64,000 nucleotides of DNA. Origin: Neisseria sp. oral taxon 014 str. F0314. GTDB taxonomy: Bacteria; Pseudomonadota; Gammaproteobacteria; Burkholderiales; Neisseriaceae. This document shows, in pieces, positions 63,902 to 64,000 of this stretch; the first letter of the stretch is position 1, and every line of letters begins with the position of its first letter. The DNA lies in NCBI RefSeq assembly GCF_005886145.1, contig NZ_CP040504.1, positions 62,001 through 126,000 on the forward strand, written 5' to 3'. The position numbers and the translations under genes were made by a program. The notes under the pieces were generated by a model that was not told where the DNA came from, did no database searches, and saw only the letters and a list, made by a program, of their open reading frames with translations.

Positions 63902-64000
63902 TCAGGTCTGGATGTCGCGCTCGAGCCGGTCGAGCCGCGCGCTCAGGCGGGCGACGTCGTCGCGCAGTTTGTCCACTTCCTCCATCCATGCGGCGATGGT
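63902..64000 (-). CDS. C-terminal end of a coiled-coil protein, cut by the window
   Basis: The last 32 residues of a minus-strand gene read through to the window edge. They form a heptad coiled coil (WMEEVDKLRDDVARLSARLD) ending RLERDIQT. That is too little to name the protein. Confidence 0.5.
   Translation of the reverse strand, partial: TIAAWMEEVDKLRDDVARLSARLDRLERDIQT

Overview
The window is a chromosomal segment of a Neisseria species. The 12-mer DNA uptake sequence AGGCCGTCTGAA (the AG dialect) recurs throughout, mostly as inverted pairs that double as terminators, and gene content is neisserial. The AT dialect of meningococcus and gonococcus is rare here (one exact copy inside mfd), so a commensal or animal AG-dialect Neisseria is more likely than either pathogen. 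The species cannot be fixed from this window alone.

Layout. 1-5.2 kb: the nitrate-responsive pair NarP (cut by the window edge) and NarQ, divergent from an overlapping molybdenum-cofactor operon moaD-moaE-mobA-moeA. 5.4-19.1 kb: an M16 zinc protease, tpx, a repeat-rich gap, an HNH endonuclease, mfd (carrying an in-frame repeat insertion), a VIT-family metal transporter, aroD, a membrane protein joining a Pycsar-effector-like domain to a beta-propeller, an alpha/beta hydrolase and a spermidine-synthase-like enzyme. 19.3-29.6 kb: twin tRNA-Thr genes, panBC, a LemA protein, an amino-acid ABC transporter, fbp, a lipoprotein/phosphatase/unknown-protein operon, tRNA-Asp and tRNA-Val, a GAF protein coupled to ribA, and tRNA-Leu. 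29.8-36.2 kb: ubiA, ptsN-hprK-rapZ, rbgA, an AT-rich TPR gene that looks foreign, and scpB. 36.5-50.6 kb: cysI, alpha-carbonic anhydrase, pyrG, fadD, mnmA, a PCuAC copper chaperone, dgkA, rng, grxC-secB, recG and an isochorismatase-family hydrolase. 50.7-64 kb: gshB, a tiny secreted protein, recN, glycerate kinase, the feoA-feoB-Cys-rich operon behind a Fur-like palindrome, nnrE, a three-gene carnitine/choline operon, an rbfA tail remnant, nadK and the end of a coiled-coil protein.

The most unusual locus is 59.1-62.7 kb. A BCCT transporter, a 42-residue membrane miniprotein and a full-length member of the (mainly eukaryotic) carnitine/choline acyltransferase family lie in one operon. The three residues that bind the carnitine carboxylate in animal carnitine acetyltransferase appear conserved. 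This operon carries a different uptake-sequence dialect (TGCCTGTCTGAA, that of N. wadsworthii-like species), and an orphan 3' fragment of rbfA sits beside it. Both point to import from a related species by transformation. The second highlight is the Pycsar-effector-like membrane core fused to a predicted periplasmic beta-propeller at 15.7-17.5 kb, with no cyclase nearby. Coordinates and motifs were read by eye; no database search was possible.
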